From positions 17,022,341-17,086,340 of the forward strand of contig OY754981.1 in the NCBI GenBank assembly GCA_963576475.1: a stretch of 64,000 nucleotides of DNA, in the 5' to 3' direction. The DNA is from Molanna angustata. Lineage: Eukaryota > Arthropoda > Insecta > Trichoptera > Molannidae. Numbering within the stretch: position 1 is the first letter of the stretch; each line of letters opens with the position of its first letter. Shown here in pieces: positions 33,835 through 46,351 of this stretch. Below the pieces are notes generated by a model. The model saw only the letters and a list, made by a program, of their open reading frames with translations, did no database searches and was not told the origin of the DNA. The translations under genes and the position numbers were made by a program.

Positions 33835-34485
33835 ACCAACTCATGGGGATATAGTGGGAAGTTATGATATCGCAATTTTAAGGGTATTTTTAATTGCAAA
33901 TTATCAACTACATAGTATCTGAAAGTTTCGAGAAATTGAATTATGAAAGTTTCATCACAATATATCTGTGTGTGTATGCTGTGTACTATGTATGTGTTCT
34001 GTGCTATGACGGGCGTGTTTATTTTACTTTATCGATTATAGACTAAAGTACTCATTCGATTCCTTTCAAATATTGTAAATTTGTATATTTAATACTCGCT
34101 TAGACCACATTAGAATTCGAAGGATATCTGAATAGAGGTTTTCATTTTTTTTAACTATCAAATATTTCAAAATGACCCCAAGCTCAGGAAATTTTTCAAT
34201 TGGTTAAAAGAATATAACTTACATAAAATGGCATTGAAGAAATAAGTTTTATGTTTTCATAATAAAATATTTAAATAAAATATTGTTGAACAAACTCATT
34301 TCATGAAAATGTTGAAAAGTCTCCATACAAAATTTGAATACTTTGTGAAGTGACTTGATTGTGAGGAGTATGGCGTTGGCCACAACCCACTCGTTTTTTT
34401 TTTTTTTTTATATTTTTATGTCTCTCTCAAATAAAATCATTTCGAGTTATTTTGCTAAGTATAAAAATTGATGTCCTTTATGGAG
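33835..34485 (+). repeat. Repeat E, reference copy
   Basis: An uninterrupted ~650-bp copy. It starts CCCCACCAACTCATGGGG, passes a degenerate TGTGTGTATGCTGTG stretch, and ends with GTATGGCGTTGGCCACAACC, CACTCG, a T run and TCTCTCAAATAAAATCATTT. It matches 56278-57035 directly and 57205-58465 in inverse. No ORF. Class unknown. Confidence 0.75.
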
Positions 34486-37224
34486 TAGGCAGAGAAAACC
34501 GATCGCCACAGTTTTTCAATTTTGACACACATTTTTTATCCTGTTTTTATATATGAAAAATTATTTTCATTCCCTCTTTGAAATATAAATTCACAATATT
34601 CCTTAATTTAATTTATTTTGTATTGTACAGAGTTATGATCCAGATATTCGTCTTACAGATCCATTCTGAATACATATTTCAAAACTGTTTGTTAAACAAG
34701 GCATTTGGCTCCGAAGTCAGATAAAAACCTTGGTTATTTTGAAGAAATTGCTTTATGGCAATAAACTGGCCACTTGCGCAGAGTGCAAGGCAGTGTTTTT
34801 AAATATTTTTTCTAAATAACTGAGCCATGAAGGAAGAAGATGAGGGTAAGCGGTGTTAATTTTGTAATACATTCATTCATACCGTCACAGTATATCCCGC
34901 AGCATGGGATAACCAACGACAAGTGTCCGGGTGATGTGCATTGCCTTATTTAAGGAAGCACAACGCATGCGTGGATTCCACTAAGCCAGTCTCGTCTCAC
35001 CAAAAATGGATCAGTTTTCAGAACGGGTAGTGGACCTCACTGCTGAACTATGTGAGATGTCATTTTGCCTTTTGTAATTACCCGGTTCTTACGGTACATC
35101 TGAAAACGATGATAAAAGAAACGAGTGGAAGCACTATTCTAAGCCGGTACCTCACAGCCGGGACCGACTGGAATGGTAGAAAGTTTTTGAGAAAGCCAAG
35201 GATCATGATAAGCCATTGGTGATGATAAATAAATACTGATAAATAAAAATAAATAATCATGATAAATACTCAAATTTCAACTCAATTAATAATGTGTTTT
35301 TATTGCCTGTCTTATTCGGCCGTGGATTGGTGTTATTTAAAAAATAATTATTTTATAGTAGTGTTATTTAAAAAATAATTATTTTATGTTTTATTTTAAG
35401 CATCTGGTAACCCTGAGTGTGGTGTACCTACACATTACAATGTTTTACACTGGAAAGCCATTCCAAAAGAGCTTCTGTCTTAAATGCTTACAAGAAAACA
35501 CTATTTAATATTATCTGATATTTCAGAGCGTTACATTATCGGCAAGAATGGGGTACAAGTATTAAGAATACCAATTTATGAAGTATTACGAATAAAGCAG
35601 TTAAGTCCTTTTTATAATGCTATAAATTTCATAAAAAAGCATAACGACTTTATGCTTGTTTTTAGATAACGAGGGGGAGAAAAATCAGAAATACTTAAAA
35701 AAATTGTGAGGAAAAAATAATATGCAATGTTGATTTTGTAGGTAATGAAAATTTATAATTTTGCATATTTTTGTAATTTGACTCGAAGCTTTGGCAGTTA
35801 ATTCTAAGATTTGTGTGTTTTTAATAAATTTAATATATATTATATTCCCGACAATTTTGTGTGTATGTATTGAAATATATTTAAATAGGTTTTTTATAAA
35901 ATTTTAGATAGAAACAAATTACCATGTGCGTGTACCTATTGTGTACGTTATCGACTTAAACATTCATATATCGTTATTAACCACTTTAATACTAAGAATT
36001 TGCTTACAAAAGCCATGAAATAAGGCTATTCATTTGGATATTACAAAATTAGATAATGACGACCATATTTTTAACGATCTGATTATGAGCCAGACCACAA
36101 GCTATAATGATAAGTAAAATACTCCAGAATTCTTTAATCGTCGAGACTCTGGACCATATGTTTTTTAATTGTAATAACCGGTCTAATATGTAACTACTCC
36201 TAACTTATCTAAATATACTACAATAACTCCAGTGACAACCTGTAGATAGTTGACTCTCTCTCTCTCTCTTTTTATAAGGCATAAAGTACTCTAAATAGGG
36301 TGAATCGCCGAATCGAAGTTATATATAGGTTCCTACACCGAATGAGAAAATAGTAGAAAATCTTATTGTTAATCTTTTTCGTTGAAAGCTGTTTTCAGAT
36401 TATTCGTAAAACGACAGAAACTTAACATTCCGATTTGTCCTAAGCTTCCGTAGTTTTCGACGTTTAGATAGCCAAATGGAATGGATGCAATGAAGATGTG
36501 AAGTAAAGTGGTACTTACATCCGCTTTTAAGACTTGTGGATAAACGAGACTTGGAACTATTATTTTTGTCTCGGATTTAAGGAAATTGCTACAAAGAAAT
36601 GAATCACCCGAAAAGGAAAATTGTACTTCTCTGCAATCTACACAGTTCTATATATAGTACCTATAGAAGGAACATGCATTTCTCTTAGACGAGGGATCCT
36701 CTGAATCAAACAAAGTTGTATATTTAGATGAATATGTGAAATATTTTTTTTATAAGAAAGAATAACGAAATGCAGAGAAACAAATTTAAATAGTAGCTAG
36801 TACCATATTTTATGATCTTCTTCATTCAACTTCCCCCTGGAAAATTCTTCTGTCAATTAATATTATTTGGTTTTACTTCAAACCCTTTCTTGCGTCCATT
36901 CATTCCTTGCATATTATGGTGATTGTATCACCAGACGGCATTTTTCTCCCTACTAACAAGTGCATGCAGCCCAGATATTTACTTTATTAAATAGTGGTCA
37001 ACTTTAACTGTTTTCTTCAGTTTCGTATTTATTTATTAATTTATTTTTTTTATTACATCCCCAAAAATTACATTTCTTTAACTAAGCAATATAACAAATA
37101 AATTGGGTTGGTTTGTACCAGCTTACTAGGCCAGGCCTGTTCCGAGGTGGTAGATTTATTTATTTTATCATTTCAAGTACAATACGCTGGAGATCAGGTA
37201 GACCTGTCGGAAAGTTTGGGAACG
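34486..37224. other. AT-rich DNA with degenerate repeat pieces
   Basis: 34655-34830 resembles a decayed minus-strand SINE-B (CAGATCCATTCTGAATACA ... ACTGAGCCATGAAGG) containing a repeat D piece. 35120-35220 may be a LINE 3' scrap (HSRDRLEW). 35333-35388 is a tandem duplication of GTTATTTAAAAAATAATTAT. A (CT)n tract is at 36253-36268. The rest is empty. Confidence 0.45.
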
Positions 37225-37475
37225 GGACACCAACTACCCTACCTGACATGGAAGACACTTTATAGACTACGTCGGTGTCACCAGGGGCAAAGGGAACATG
37301 CTCAGGTGGGGTATGAAGGAGAAAGAAGATGTCTCCTGCAGTTGCGGCGAGTTACAGACTGACGAACACCTCCTCATCTGTCGAGACATGCCAATGAGGT
37401 GCGATGCAGGAGACCTGAAGATGGTCAATGTCAATGCCGTTGCGGCTGCTGTATTATGTAGTAGGATGGACTAGT
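37225..37475 (+). pseudogene. LINE ORF2 C-terminal remnant
   Basis: Allowing for a frame slip, the region reads LYRLRVGVTRGKGNMLRWGM, then SCSCGELQTDEHLLICRDMP with two C-x-C/H zinc-type clusters. This is a common tail of insect LINE RT proteins. It is GC-richer than its flanks. A few hundred bases upstream show no RT core, so it is a 5'-truncated copy. Confidence 0.65.
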
Positions 37476-37789
37476 GGAGAAGTGCTCGGTCTCATTAAGT
37501 AAGTTTAATATGTTTTATAAATTACAATTTACATTGTTTTAAACCACGAGTAGGTTATATATACGTCGCGTCGTATCAAATAATTCGACGCGTGGTTTAT
37601 TAGATTTTTAAAGTGAACTGTATGATCTGTTTACTAGTGTGTAACATAATCAATGCCGAAAATATTAAAAATCTTTAAATACTCAAATTAAGTTTCCACT
37701 TTTCCCATTAAATCACCATTCACAAATATTTAAGAATATGTATTATTTGATGAAACATTGTTTCTCCAACTGACGATATGTTCAAGAAT

Positions 37790-38400
37790 TTTTTTTTCTC
37801 TTAACATATCGACAGTTTTAAGTCAAGACAGCGGGCACTAGGAATGAACATTTTGTATGATGTAGTGGACTTTTGCTTACAAAAAACACTAATTTGTAAA
37901 GGCTTCGCAGCACATTATTATGTTCTGAAAATTGGTATAAATATAGACAAATACATTTTTTTTAAGATAGACATTTTTATGTGATAAATATATGTGTTAT
38001 CTGCCTATATTTCTCAATATTGTCTTTACGAAAAAGTTCCAAGATTTCTCAAACCTTTTTGATTAAGAAAAACATGACGAATTTATAAGATAACTGCTTA
38101 TTTTTCTATTTTTTTTAATGTATTTATTTTCTTATTAATGTAATTTTTTTAAAAATTGAATTTAGTGACGACATCGTTTCATATCATTTGTATGGCAGTA
38201 TACGCTATAACGGGAACTCTCGATAAATTCATTATTAATCTCCATACATACAAACCATCAAGCTGTTTACATACTCGGGGTAGGAAAAAAGGGAATGATC
38301 TCTCCACTATCCTATCTGACATAAATTTTTGTATATAAAACAAAATATCTCAAATTTTGGATTTAAGGGTTTATAGTTTGGTACGTATTCTTCAACTATA
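37790..38400 (+). repeat. Repeat C copy
   Basis: From TTCTCTTAACATATCGACAG through AACACTAATTTG...GCTTCGCAGCAC and TACATACTCGGGGTAGGAAAAA to ATATAAAACAAAATATCTCAAA. Parallel to 54768-55450. Confidence 0.65.
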
Positions 38401-38534
38401 AGTACATACTATCGCCATCGATATCATGTGTTACATTCAACAAATTTTAAATAAATTCATTTTGAAGGCAATATTTTAGCAAATTGAAATTTGGTACAAA
38501 TATATTTTTTGTTTTAACCACTGTGAATACTTGG

Positions 38535-38580
38535 TGTCTAACCGGTTTTCGGAGCTGACCGCTCCCTCCTCGGGGCAGAC
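38535..38580 (-). other. Hammerhead-like stem motif downstream of a Penelope-like ORF
   Basis: The minus strand has GTCT, then CCCCGAGGA, a GGAGC/GCTCC stem with 5-nt loop, CGAAAAC and TTAGAC, which can pair with the first GTCT. The order (CTGANGA-like core, stem II, GAAA, closing stem I) is that of the hammerhead ribozymes known in Penelope-like elements. The core deviates (CCGAGGA for CTGATGA), so activity is doubtful. A parallel motif sits at 57821. Confidence 0.45.
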
Positions 38581-38623
38581 TTGTACTAAATTATTATTAA
38601 AAAATGAACGAACGTGTGCGATA

Positions 38624-39340
38624 TCATGTTGTGGGTGGTAACGCGGAAGACGAAGGGGAGGGGGAGGAGTAAGGATTACCGTTATGGCGAGCTAGTAGAA
38701 ACATATTGAGAAGCGGTGAATTATTCAAAATTGTTTGATTATTTATAATTTTATTATTACTGTTCAGAGCCTTCCTAATTTCTAGGATTTCCAGATTATC
38801 TAGTTTTAATCCCTCTTTATGTATATGCAGAATTTTTACATTTGTATCTTTGTTAAATGTGTGGTTTGCACTTATAACGTGGTTGGCGAATTCAGAAAAA
38901 TTGTTATTTGTTATACAACGCATATGCTCTTTTATCCTAATGTCAAACTTACGTGCTGTTTTGCCAATATAAAATGATGGACAATCCCCACAGTTTAGTC
39001 TATATACACCCGAGTTATTTAGCAATGGAGTTTTATCTATGTTGTTACGTAATTTGTTACCCATGTTATTGTTAGTGTAAAAAGCCGGTTTTATATCTGT
39101 TGGCAAATCTTTTGCTAATATTCTATTAAATTTATCATCAGTAAATAAAATACGACGCCATTGTTTTTCTGTTTTTGTACTGTCTATTCTGCTATACAAA
39201 TATTTATTACGAATATTAACTTTTCTAATTTTATTCAGTATATTTTCTATTATTACTATACTATTACCATTATTTTCAGCAATGCATTTCATTGTGTTTA
39301 ATTCAACATTATAACTATTTAGAGATAGAGGCAATATTTT
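38624..39340 (-). CDS. Penelope-like element, C-terminal part with GIY-YIG endonuclease
   Basis: 236-codon open frame truncated at its 5' side (39340). The first ~115 residues match the region between RT and endonuclease in Penelope-like proteins (KAFYTNNN-like PAFYTNNNMGNKLRN). The GIY-YIG domain follows: SGVYRLNCGDCPSFYIGKT with its C-x2-C pair, R in KFDIRIKEH, then LEILEIRKALN with the probable metal-binding Glu. It ends in an Ala/Ser/Pro-rich tail and a TGA at 38624. The RT catalytic domain is absent. The domain itself has no stop or frameshift. Penelope-like elements use this nuclease with their RT to insert. Confidence 0.88.
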   Translation of the reverse strand, partial: KILPLSLNSYNVELNTMKCIAENNGNSIVIIENILNKIRKVNIRNKYLYSRIDSTKTEKQWRRILFTDDKFNRILAKDLPTDIKPAFYTNNNMGNKLRNNIDKTPLLNNSGVYRLNCGDCPSFYIGKTARKFDIRIKEHMRCITNNNFSEFANHVISANHTFNKDTNVKILHIHKEGLKLDNLEILEIRKALNSNNKIINNQTILNNSPLLNMFLLARHNGNPYSSPSPSSSALPPTT

Positions 39341-41377
39341 AGCTTATGGAAACAAAAGTTAACGGCATCCAAAAAACATGATCAATATAATATGCGCATC
39401 ATATCTTGATTCATAAAATATCAAAGTTGTGAGTCATTTGTTGGTACCGACGATGGATCCTCGTTAAATTCTGAACTTGGCTTTGTACCAGGATATCGGA
39501 AGCTATTAAAGAAACGCTATTAAAGTCAAATAAACAAACGCAATCCTGAAAATACTATAAAATGGTCATACAAAAAAGGTCCATTTGTAAAAAAATCTTG
39601 GGGTGCTACGAATAACAATTCATTGAAAAGGCTTTGCCTCGAGGACCTTTTTTAAGAAGGATCATATAATTTCGTGAAGAAATGAAATTTAACCTCATAA
39701 TTTTTATCGCAGGCATTATTCTTATATTTCCCTCTTTGCTGGGAGAGATATTTAATAAGATATTAGAGATAAAAGAATTTATTACGTACAACTGACGATA
39801 TCACGTTTTAAATGCAAAAATTGTCATAAATTGGTCATTATTGGGGAGTTTTATTCGTAAAGTTGTTTTAATAACACTTTTATTTTCGGTAAGATAAATT
39901 TTATTATTGTATTTATACTAAAGATACCTATTTTTACATGCTTTGTGCGGCATTCTTGGTAAGAATTATAACAGACAAGTCATGAATTACTTGATTCCCT
40001 ATGAAAATTAGTGAAATGCAAAAGTAAAATTTTCATAGTGCAACAATTTAAGAGCATTTAAATTATCAATTTTTAATTAAAATTAAATATGAAGAACCTC
40101 AGAGAAATGTTTCGGTCGTAAAAAATTCAATCAGTGGATACAAACAACTTTTTCATTTTTTATTTGAAAATATAAAAATTCAAATTTGATAAGAATGTTC
40201 GAACAATTATGAAGAAATTATTTATTCGCAATTTAAATTTTACTATATCTGCGAGCTCTCTCAGTGTATTTAGGACAGCTGTCTCCTCCCATCTTTCCTA
40301 GTTCTTTTATTAATCAGCTGTCTTATTTTAGTGTTTTTTTTATATGTGCCTACAAGTAGATCAATTATACAATATTTGTAGTTTTTTTATCAATATTAAT
40401 TATTCTATTGAATAACGCATGGAATTTTCACTGGTCCACTAATTAAGCAATGTACATTGTCTGTTTTATAAATTATGTAGACTGTATAACTCTCTATCGA
40501 CCAATAAAATATGTAAATAAATAGATATCCTTCAACTTCAAACCCTTCCGTATGTTATGTGTCCTGTTAAAAAATGGTTTTGGTTAAATAATAAATATAT
40601 TTTTTGCTCTAATTTATTAAAATATTTCCAAAATTCATCAATTTTATCAATAATCAAATAATTTTAAAACAAAAAAATAAAAACTAGGTATAAACTAGGT
40701 AAATGATTTTTTTTTGTAAATATATTGGGTTTTTAGTACCTTGTATTGAAAAAAATGATAAAAACATCTACAGAATCTTATTACTCGTGGGTTTCCGTAA
40801 ATGAATAAATAAAATCCAAGGAAAATAATTGATTAAATATTCGATGTATATTTTGATGTATATTTATATTTGCGACGACATAAACATTTAACTATTTATA
40901 TATGTAATATGTTGGAAGACACTAACATATAATAATCGTTAAAATAATATTAACTTTTGTAATAATGACTTACCCCGTTAGACAAGCAGAATATTATAAG
41001 TTATATGGGCGCCATTATCAAGTAGTTGTAATAACATGTAAGTGCGCATTCAAGACATCAAAACATATTTATCGGTACGTAACTTGTCATCCAAAGTACG
41101 ATCTTCGTCAACAAGAGTAATTTAGATAAGGAAAGATAAACTTGCAAAGTTTCGAGTTGAGATTGAAACCCCTTAACATGTCATGTGATTTGCAAATTTT
41201 GGGGACCGCAAAACGTAACCAACGAATAACTCTGGCTTAGGAAATTTAGGATTTGATAAGTTTGTAATACAAAAAAAATATATTGGGATCAAAGCAGTAG
41301 AATTTGATTTGTGCCAAGTGATATTTATCACTCTCGCCGATAGCCTCGCCGGGAGTGCCATAAACAGGTAGCTTATT
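39341..41377. other. AT-rich intergenic DNA, nothing recognised
   Basis: No supported coding or repeat structure in about 2 kb. An AATAAAATATGTAAATAAATAG word at 40503 could be an old retroposon tail. Confidence 0.5.
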
Positions 41378-41961
41378 TACCTTTCCGTGTAATTAGGAGC
41401 CAAGTAGATACTGCCTCGAATTAGGCACTAGTTTCTTGCGCTAATTCACTTTAAAACTCGTGTTGAATTCAAGGCACGTCTCCTGCAAATGCACACGGCT
41501 TAACAACGCAAACTTTTCCTGTTAATACGTGTTCAATTCAAGGCACGCGACTTTCAATCGTACACAGTTTTATAAATTTTACCATGCGTATTGATTGAGC
41601 GTTACAAGGCTGTGTTAGAGGCATTTTTTGTGTATGCTTGTTTTTATTTTAATAGATTAATCTACACAAATCTACATTATATCATTAAAATTCATTAAAA
41701 CAATTTTTTTGTATGAGATTGGTACTCATGAATTTTTCAATGAAATAATCACACTTTGTAATTACCTTCACAAGATATATAGAGCATCGAATTTTACATT
41801 GGTAAAATTGTCTCCTTCGTATTTAACAATTTTAAAATTGTCCAAAATACCATCAAGTATGTTCTTTAACAGTTCCATATTACTTAAAAACTTTAGTAAA
41901 ATTACCGATTACTACCATATAATCTGTGAACAAAATACAAATCACAGATAATATAGAAGTA

Positions 41962-43099
41962 GGGGAGGTGGGCCTAAAGCGGTCACCTTAAGTTAAAATT
42001 GAAAATAAATAGGCTAAATACGAAATTTTATATCAAAATTTTATCATATCGTGGACTTTAATTTATTTATTTTAATTTTGCATGGTCAAATTAATCATAA
42101 CTTTTGAAATGAAAAGGTGTGGACACTTTAAAAAAACCGTTACTGATGTCCGCTTTGCCCAAGGGGTGAGCCTAAAGCGGGCATGGGCATGTTAAAGCCT
42201 GAATAATGTCTGAAATATTACCTAATACGAAGCTAAAAATGAATCAGTGATTATTCATAAGTAGGTAATCGTTTATTTTTAAACTAATAGCTAACTAAAT
42301 CACAAATTTTCTCTTATAATACTAATTTCACTCATTATTAAATCATTTCGTATTTCCAGCAACATTTTCTTAACAATCACTTCCAGCAGTACCATTTTTA
42401 AATCGGTGTGTAATACTATTCATTTCTGCATATTGATTGACCAGCTCCAGAAACTCTGTCTTTGATGATCCATAAAACAGACTGTAATACCTATGCTGTT
42501 CTAGCTTCTTTTTGGCACATCCCGAATGAAGGTGTCTTTGGAGGGTAGACCTTGGATTACCATATTTTTTGCAGTACTTTTCACAAATTTATGCAGTTCA
42601 TTAACATCCTTAAGGGCTTTTTTCATTAATTATTGTAAGGTTTTCCTCTTGTACCTACTTGTTTACCGTCCGCAACAGAAAAGTTATGTTTGATAAAACT
42701 TTCTGATTCGGGCAAAGCGGACATGCCCACTTTGCCCGGCCCGCTTTGCACTTTGCGACGTTTTTTTTTATCACCACGTGCTAACCTCAAACTGATGGAT
42801 TAAAGTCAAGAAAAACAACCAAAACACTATCAGATAGATACAAAACAGTACCTGAATTTTGAAATTAGGACAGCTTACATACAATCAACATACTGTGTAT
42901 TTTTTTTCAAAAAGCACCGAAATATTTTTGCGCGCTCCAACATGCGTGATTTTGGTCGCAGGTAGACCGGGTGCCTGCCGCGGGACGCCTATGGCGGGGG
43001 CTTAGGCGTCCCGCGAATCGTACTTTTCGAATTTGAAATTTCGACTTTAATGAGGGGTGACCGCTTTAGGCCCAGTGTCCGCTTTGGGCCCCCCTCCCC
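41962..43099. mobile_element. pogo-like (Tc1/mariner superfamily) element, 1138 bp
   Basis: The ends GGGGAGGTGGGCCTAAAGCGG and CCGCTTTGGGCCCCCCTCCCC form a ~22-bp imperfect TIR. TA dinucleotides flank both (41960-41961, 43100-43101). CCGCTTTG/CCTAAAGCGG words recur subterminally (42150, 42170, 42715-42760, 43062). It carries a decayed transposase on the minus strand. Confidence 0.8.
42375..42690 (-). pseudogene. pogo/CENP-B-type transposase N-terminus, broken
   Basis: The minus strand reads KKYGNPRSTLQRHLHSGCAK, the psq-type helix-turn-helix of pogo transposases and CENP-B-like proteins. QYAEMNSITHRFKNGTAGSDW follows, the start of the second DNA-binding domain. Several stops lie upstream of the first helix and the DDE catalytic domain is absent. 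It cannot be active. Confidence 0.75.
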
Positions 43100-43299
43100 T
43101 AAACTTCAGATACAAATTAATATGACAGTGACAGACGAAATGCGAGCGAAATAAAATAGCGTGCCAACTTCATGGCTATATATGTTCCATATTCAATAAT
43201 TAATTGCCTTGAATTCAACACGAGTTTTAAGTGTATTAGCGCAACAAACTAGTGCCTAATTCGAGGCAGTACTTGCCTCCTAATCAACACGGAAAGGTA

Positions 43300-44690
43300 C
43301 GCGAACAGGTATACCACGACATGAAGAGGCATATAAACCTAAACACCACAATTTCAAATCAAATTCCTCAAATATGTTAAACAGTGTGTTTCTAGAAAAA
43401 AAATACCATAAGTGTTTTCAACATTACTCTAGTGAATGTTTGTCACACAATTTTAAATTTCAGCCCTTTCAAAAAATATTTAAAATATCCTTTTTTACGA
43501 CATTTTTTTTCTAAATTAATCCATAACTATGTGTCGTAGAGAAATAAATCTTGTACCTATGTGCTTAAAGAGTGCATATAAAAGTAAATGACCGATAAAG
43601 TGTTTTCACGTCAAGTAAGGTTTGATCTTAAAATGCAAAAAAATCAACAAATTTTAGGTTTCCCATAATTTAAATCACGTATAAACTTTTTTTAACGCAC
43701 GCGATAGTAACCCTTACTAAAACGTAACTTCATATTGCATCAGACGGTTTTAATATATCATGTTTTCAGTCACTAGATTTAGTGTTATATGACATCTTAA
43801 TTATGCCTCCTGGAGTAAAAATGCATCGCTTTTCTACCAACCAATTTCAATTGATGAAACACTAAAGATGTTACACATTTCATTAGAAGATAAACAAGTA
43901 TTTACATTGAAACTGAAAAAGAAAAACCGTACCAAAATATCATTTTTTTTTAATTTATGAATCGAATAAATTACAAATTACATATAAATTACAATTAACA
44001 AGATGTACAAGTTCCATAATAAATTTCACAATAACCTTTTTTAATTGAGACACAATCTCGTGTTAAAAAAGGCGAGTAGGTATCTATTATATATATTGCT
44101 ACATTCACCAAACATTGCACATCTACTAAATAATTCATAAAACATTTAATCACTAAGGTTTGGACATTTATATGAAGACAAATCAATAATTTACATGAAA
44201 GGATTATGTAAAAAGGTTGAACAAAATTTTCAAAACAAATAAAAAGCTACACAAAAACAAGTACGAAAAAAATAAATCAGTACAATTATTGTGATTTTAT
44301 TCTTAAATATATTGTATTTTTTTTCATGTATAAGACTCAAAGGGAGTTCATTAAACCACTTATACTACCTATATACTTATAGAAATGTTGTGAGACAGTT
44401 GTACGTAAAAGATAATACATCCCCTGTGTATTTATTCTGCTGCTTATAGAAAATGACAATTAGATTGAATTTATGAGAATATCATTATGATACAATAATA
44501 TTTTTTATAGATATTTTCAATAGTTGAAACTTAAAATTCTTGACAAACATTAATAGTTGGTTAATCAAATCTCCTTTTTACTTCGAGGTGAACGATTTTA
44601 AGAAGACTTCGTCCCACAAGGATGATCTCTGTATAAAATATGTGCAAGTGAGAAAAAAAAAGATGCGGACTGATTGAAATGCTTTTTGAG
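43300..44690. other. AT-rich intergenic DNA, nothing recognised
   Basis: No supported feature. Confidence 0.5.
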
Positions 44691-44691
44691 A

Positions 44692-44865
44692 TGGGTCGAT
44701 GACAGAGCGGTTAGCGCGCTGGGCTAGTAATCCAGAGTTCGATTCCTGCCTCAACCGTTTTGGTTCACCTATAGCACAAGCATTTATGTTTATTTTAGGG
44801 AACGTAGGAAGATGTATACGTACTTGTTCAACAAGGACATATTCATTTTTTTGTAAAAAAAAATG
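44692..44865 (+). repeat. SINE-A copy
   Basis: The tRNA-like head GGGTCGATGACAGAGCGGTT, then GCGCGCTGGGCTAGTAATCC and GTTCGATTCC (B box), lacks part of the variable/T arm. The SINE-A body and T/A-rich tail follow. See the better-preserved head at 56432-56503. Confidence 0.78.
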
Positions 44866-45735
44866 TGGCTTCGTATACAGAAATTGTTGCATCCTATTTT
44901 ATAATGTGTTAATAATAAATTAAACATTCTTAAATTAGAAAATAGATACCGGTGTGATTTTTTCTCTGAAGTAACTCCCAATATAAAAGACATCAGAACT
45001 TGCTTTGTCAGCTTAACAAAATCGCTTTAAATTGAAAATTCACCTTTTTTTCCGCCAAGCTAATTTTCTGTCACTCTGATGGACATATTATTACTATCAC
45101 AACTTTTAATGATTAAACAGTGAAACTAAAATTATTAAAATTAATTTTCTTATTTTCACATCACGAAATTCCACCTAGAATTGTCCGACAATAAACTTAA
45201 TAAATTATCTCAAGCCAATTTCGTATTTTGACATATTTAATAAAAGATCAAATATCAGGTTTAATTAATAATGTGTAGGTATTTTCTGTATTAAAAGCCC
45301 TCTGATTAAAGAAGGAAACTGATTTCTTGAAACCGAAACAGCTAAAAATGATACAGCCTCCAAGAAAATGTCTAATATTTACATTCAAATATAAGTCTCA
45401 TTAAAAAAACAAGTATTTCTCTGGCGGTTCTGTTAAATTTAAAATAATTATAACGCCGCAGTTAGCGTTATAACGATAACAGAGTCTGTACCTACGCACT
45501 TTTCTCGGTCACAAAATTTAAATGTCGCTATTAACAATTATAATGCTAAGAAACAAGACAATGAATTTCTTGTCTCTTTGAATTAGGTAACAGTCAGACG
45601 ATGTTATTAGTTGGTTTATAATTTCCAAAATGGGTGAGGCATTTTCATAAACGTCTTAAAATAAATTACTTTGGGCGATTAACCTGTTAAAATGTTTCCA
45701 ATAAAGTAATGTTTTTACATTATTTAGCTATATTA
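44866..45735. other. AT-rich intergenic DNA, nothing recognised
   Basis: No supported feature. Confidence 0.5.
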
Positions 45736-45737
45736 TT

Positions 45738-45953
45738 TTCTCCTCGTTGCTGTCCATAGACATTTTCAAGGTGCTTAGAACATCACTTTGAAGCATGTCG
45801 GATGTGAATATTCTATATGCACCCACCGAGTGTTTTTTTTTTGCACCATGCTTTGCACCATCTATGAGAAATCCATGTGCCACTCGAACTTTTTCATGTA
45901 TAGTTCTAAGAATAAGTTTAGTAATATTGCCACATGCAGAGCGGATAGTGATG
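45738..45953 (+). pseudogene. R1-family LINE 3' fragment, internally deleted
   Basis: CTCCTCGTTGCTGTCC...TTCAAGGT matches the ORF2 end at 29232-29265. After a deletion, TTTTTGCACCATG, CCATGTGCCACTCG and GCAGAGCGGATAGTGATG match the 3' UTR at 29480-29630. (TATT)n follows immediately. Confidence 0.6.
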
Positions 45954-46060
45954 TATTTATTTATTTATTTGTTTATTAAGCTTCATGTACAATAGTGTGT
46001 ACAATGGCGGGTTTATTGCCACAAGGCAAATTCTTACAACCAACCAATGCAACGTGAGGC
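45954..46060 (-). repeat. (TTTA)n tail and repeat D piece
   Basis: (TATT)n then TTCATGTACAATAGTGTGTAC and GGCGGGTTTATTGCCACAAGGC. Read on the minus strand this is a retroposon end with an (AAAT)n tail. It is related to 24390 and 34740. Confidence 0.5.
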
Positions 46061-46351
46061 CATAGATAGTATAGTGGTATGTCCATTATATTTATAACAA
46101 ACGGAAAGAAACACGTAACATTTTTTGGGTAATTCACAGCAACAAAGGAAGGAAGGAAATAGAGGTTGAGGGAGGAGAGGGAGGATGGATAAGGGGTGTC
46201 AGTTAAGAATTATTAGACAGGTAAAATAGCTTCAGTTTGCGAATAAAAATATTTTACGTGTATGATAATATTAGCAAACCTTGTATAAGAAAAAGTGCAC
46301 TTTTCTTTTCGGACCACTTTGGCCATCTATGTATGTAAGTAGTTTTCGAAA

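Larger units (their letters stand above)
41380..43297. mobile_element. Outer TIR element (~100-bp arms) hosting a pogo-like insertion
   Basis: The left arm 41380-41480 (CCTTTCCGTGTAATTAGGAG...) is an imperfect reverse complement of 43205-43297 (...CCTCCTAATCAACACGGAAAGG). Each side is followed by TA, a possible 2-bp TSD (41378-41379, 43298-43299). GAATTCAAGGCACG recurs subterminally. Removing the nested pogo-like element leaves about 780 bp without an ORF, which fits a MITE. Confidence 0.78.
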
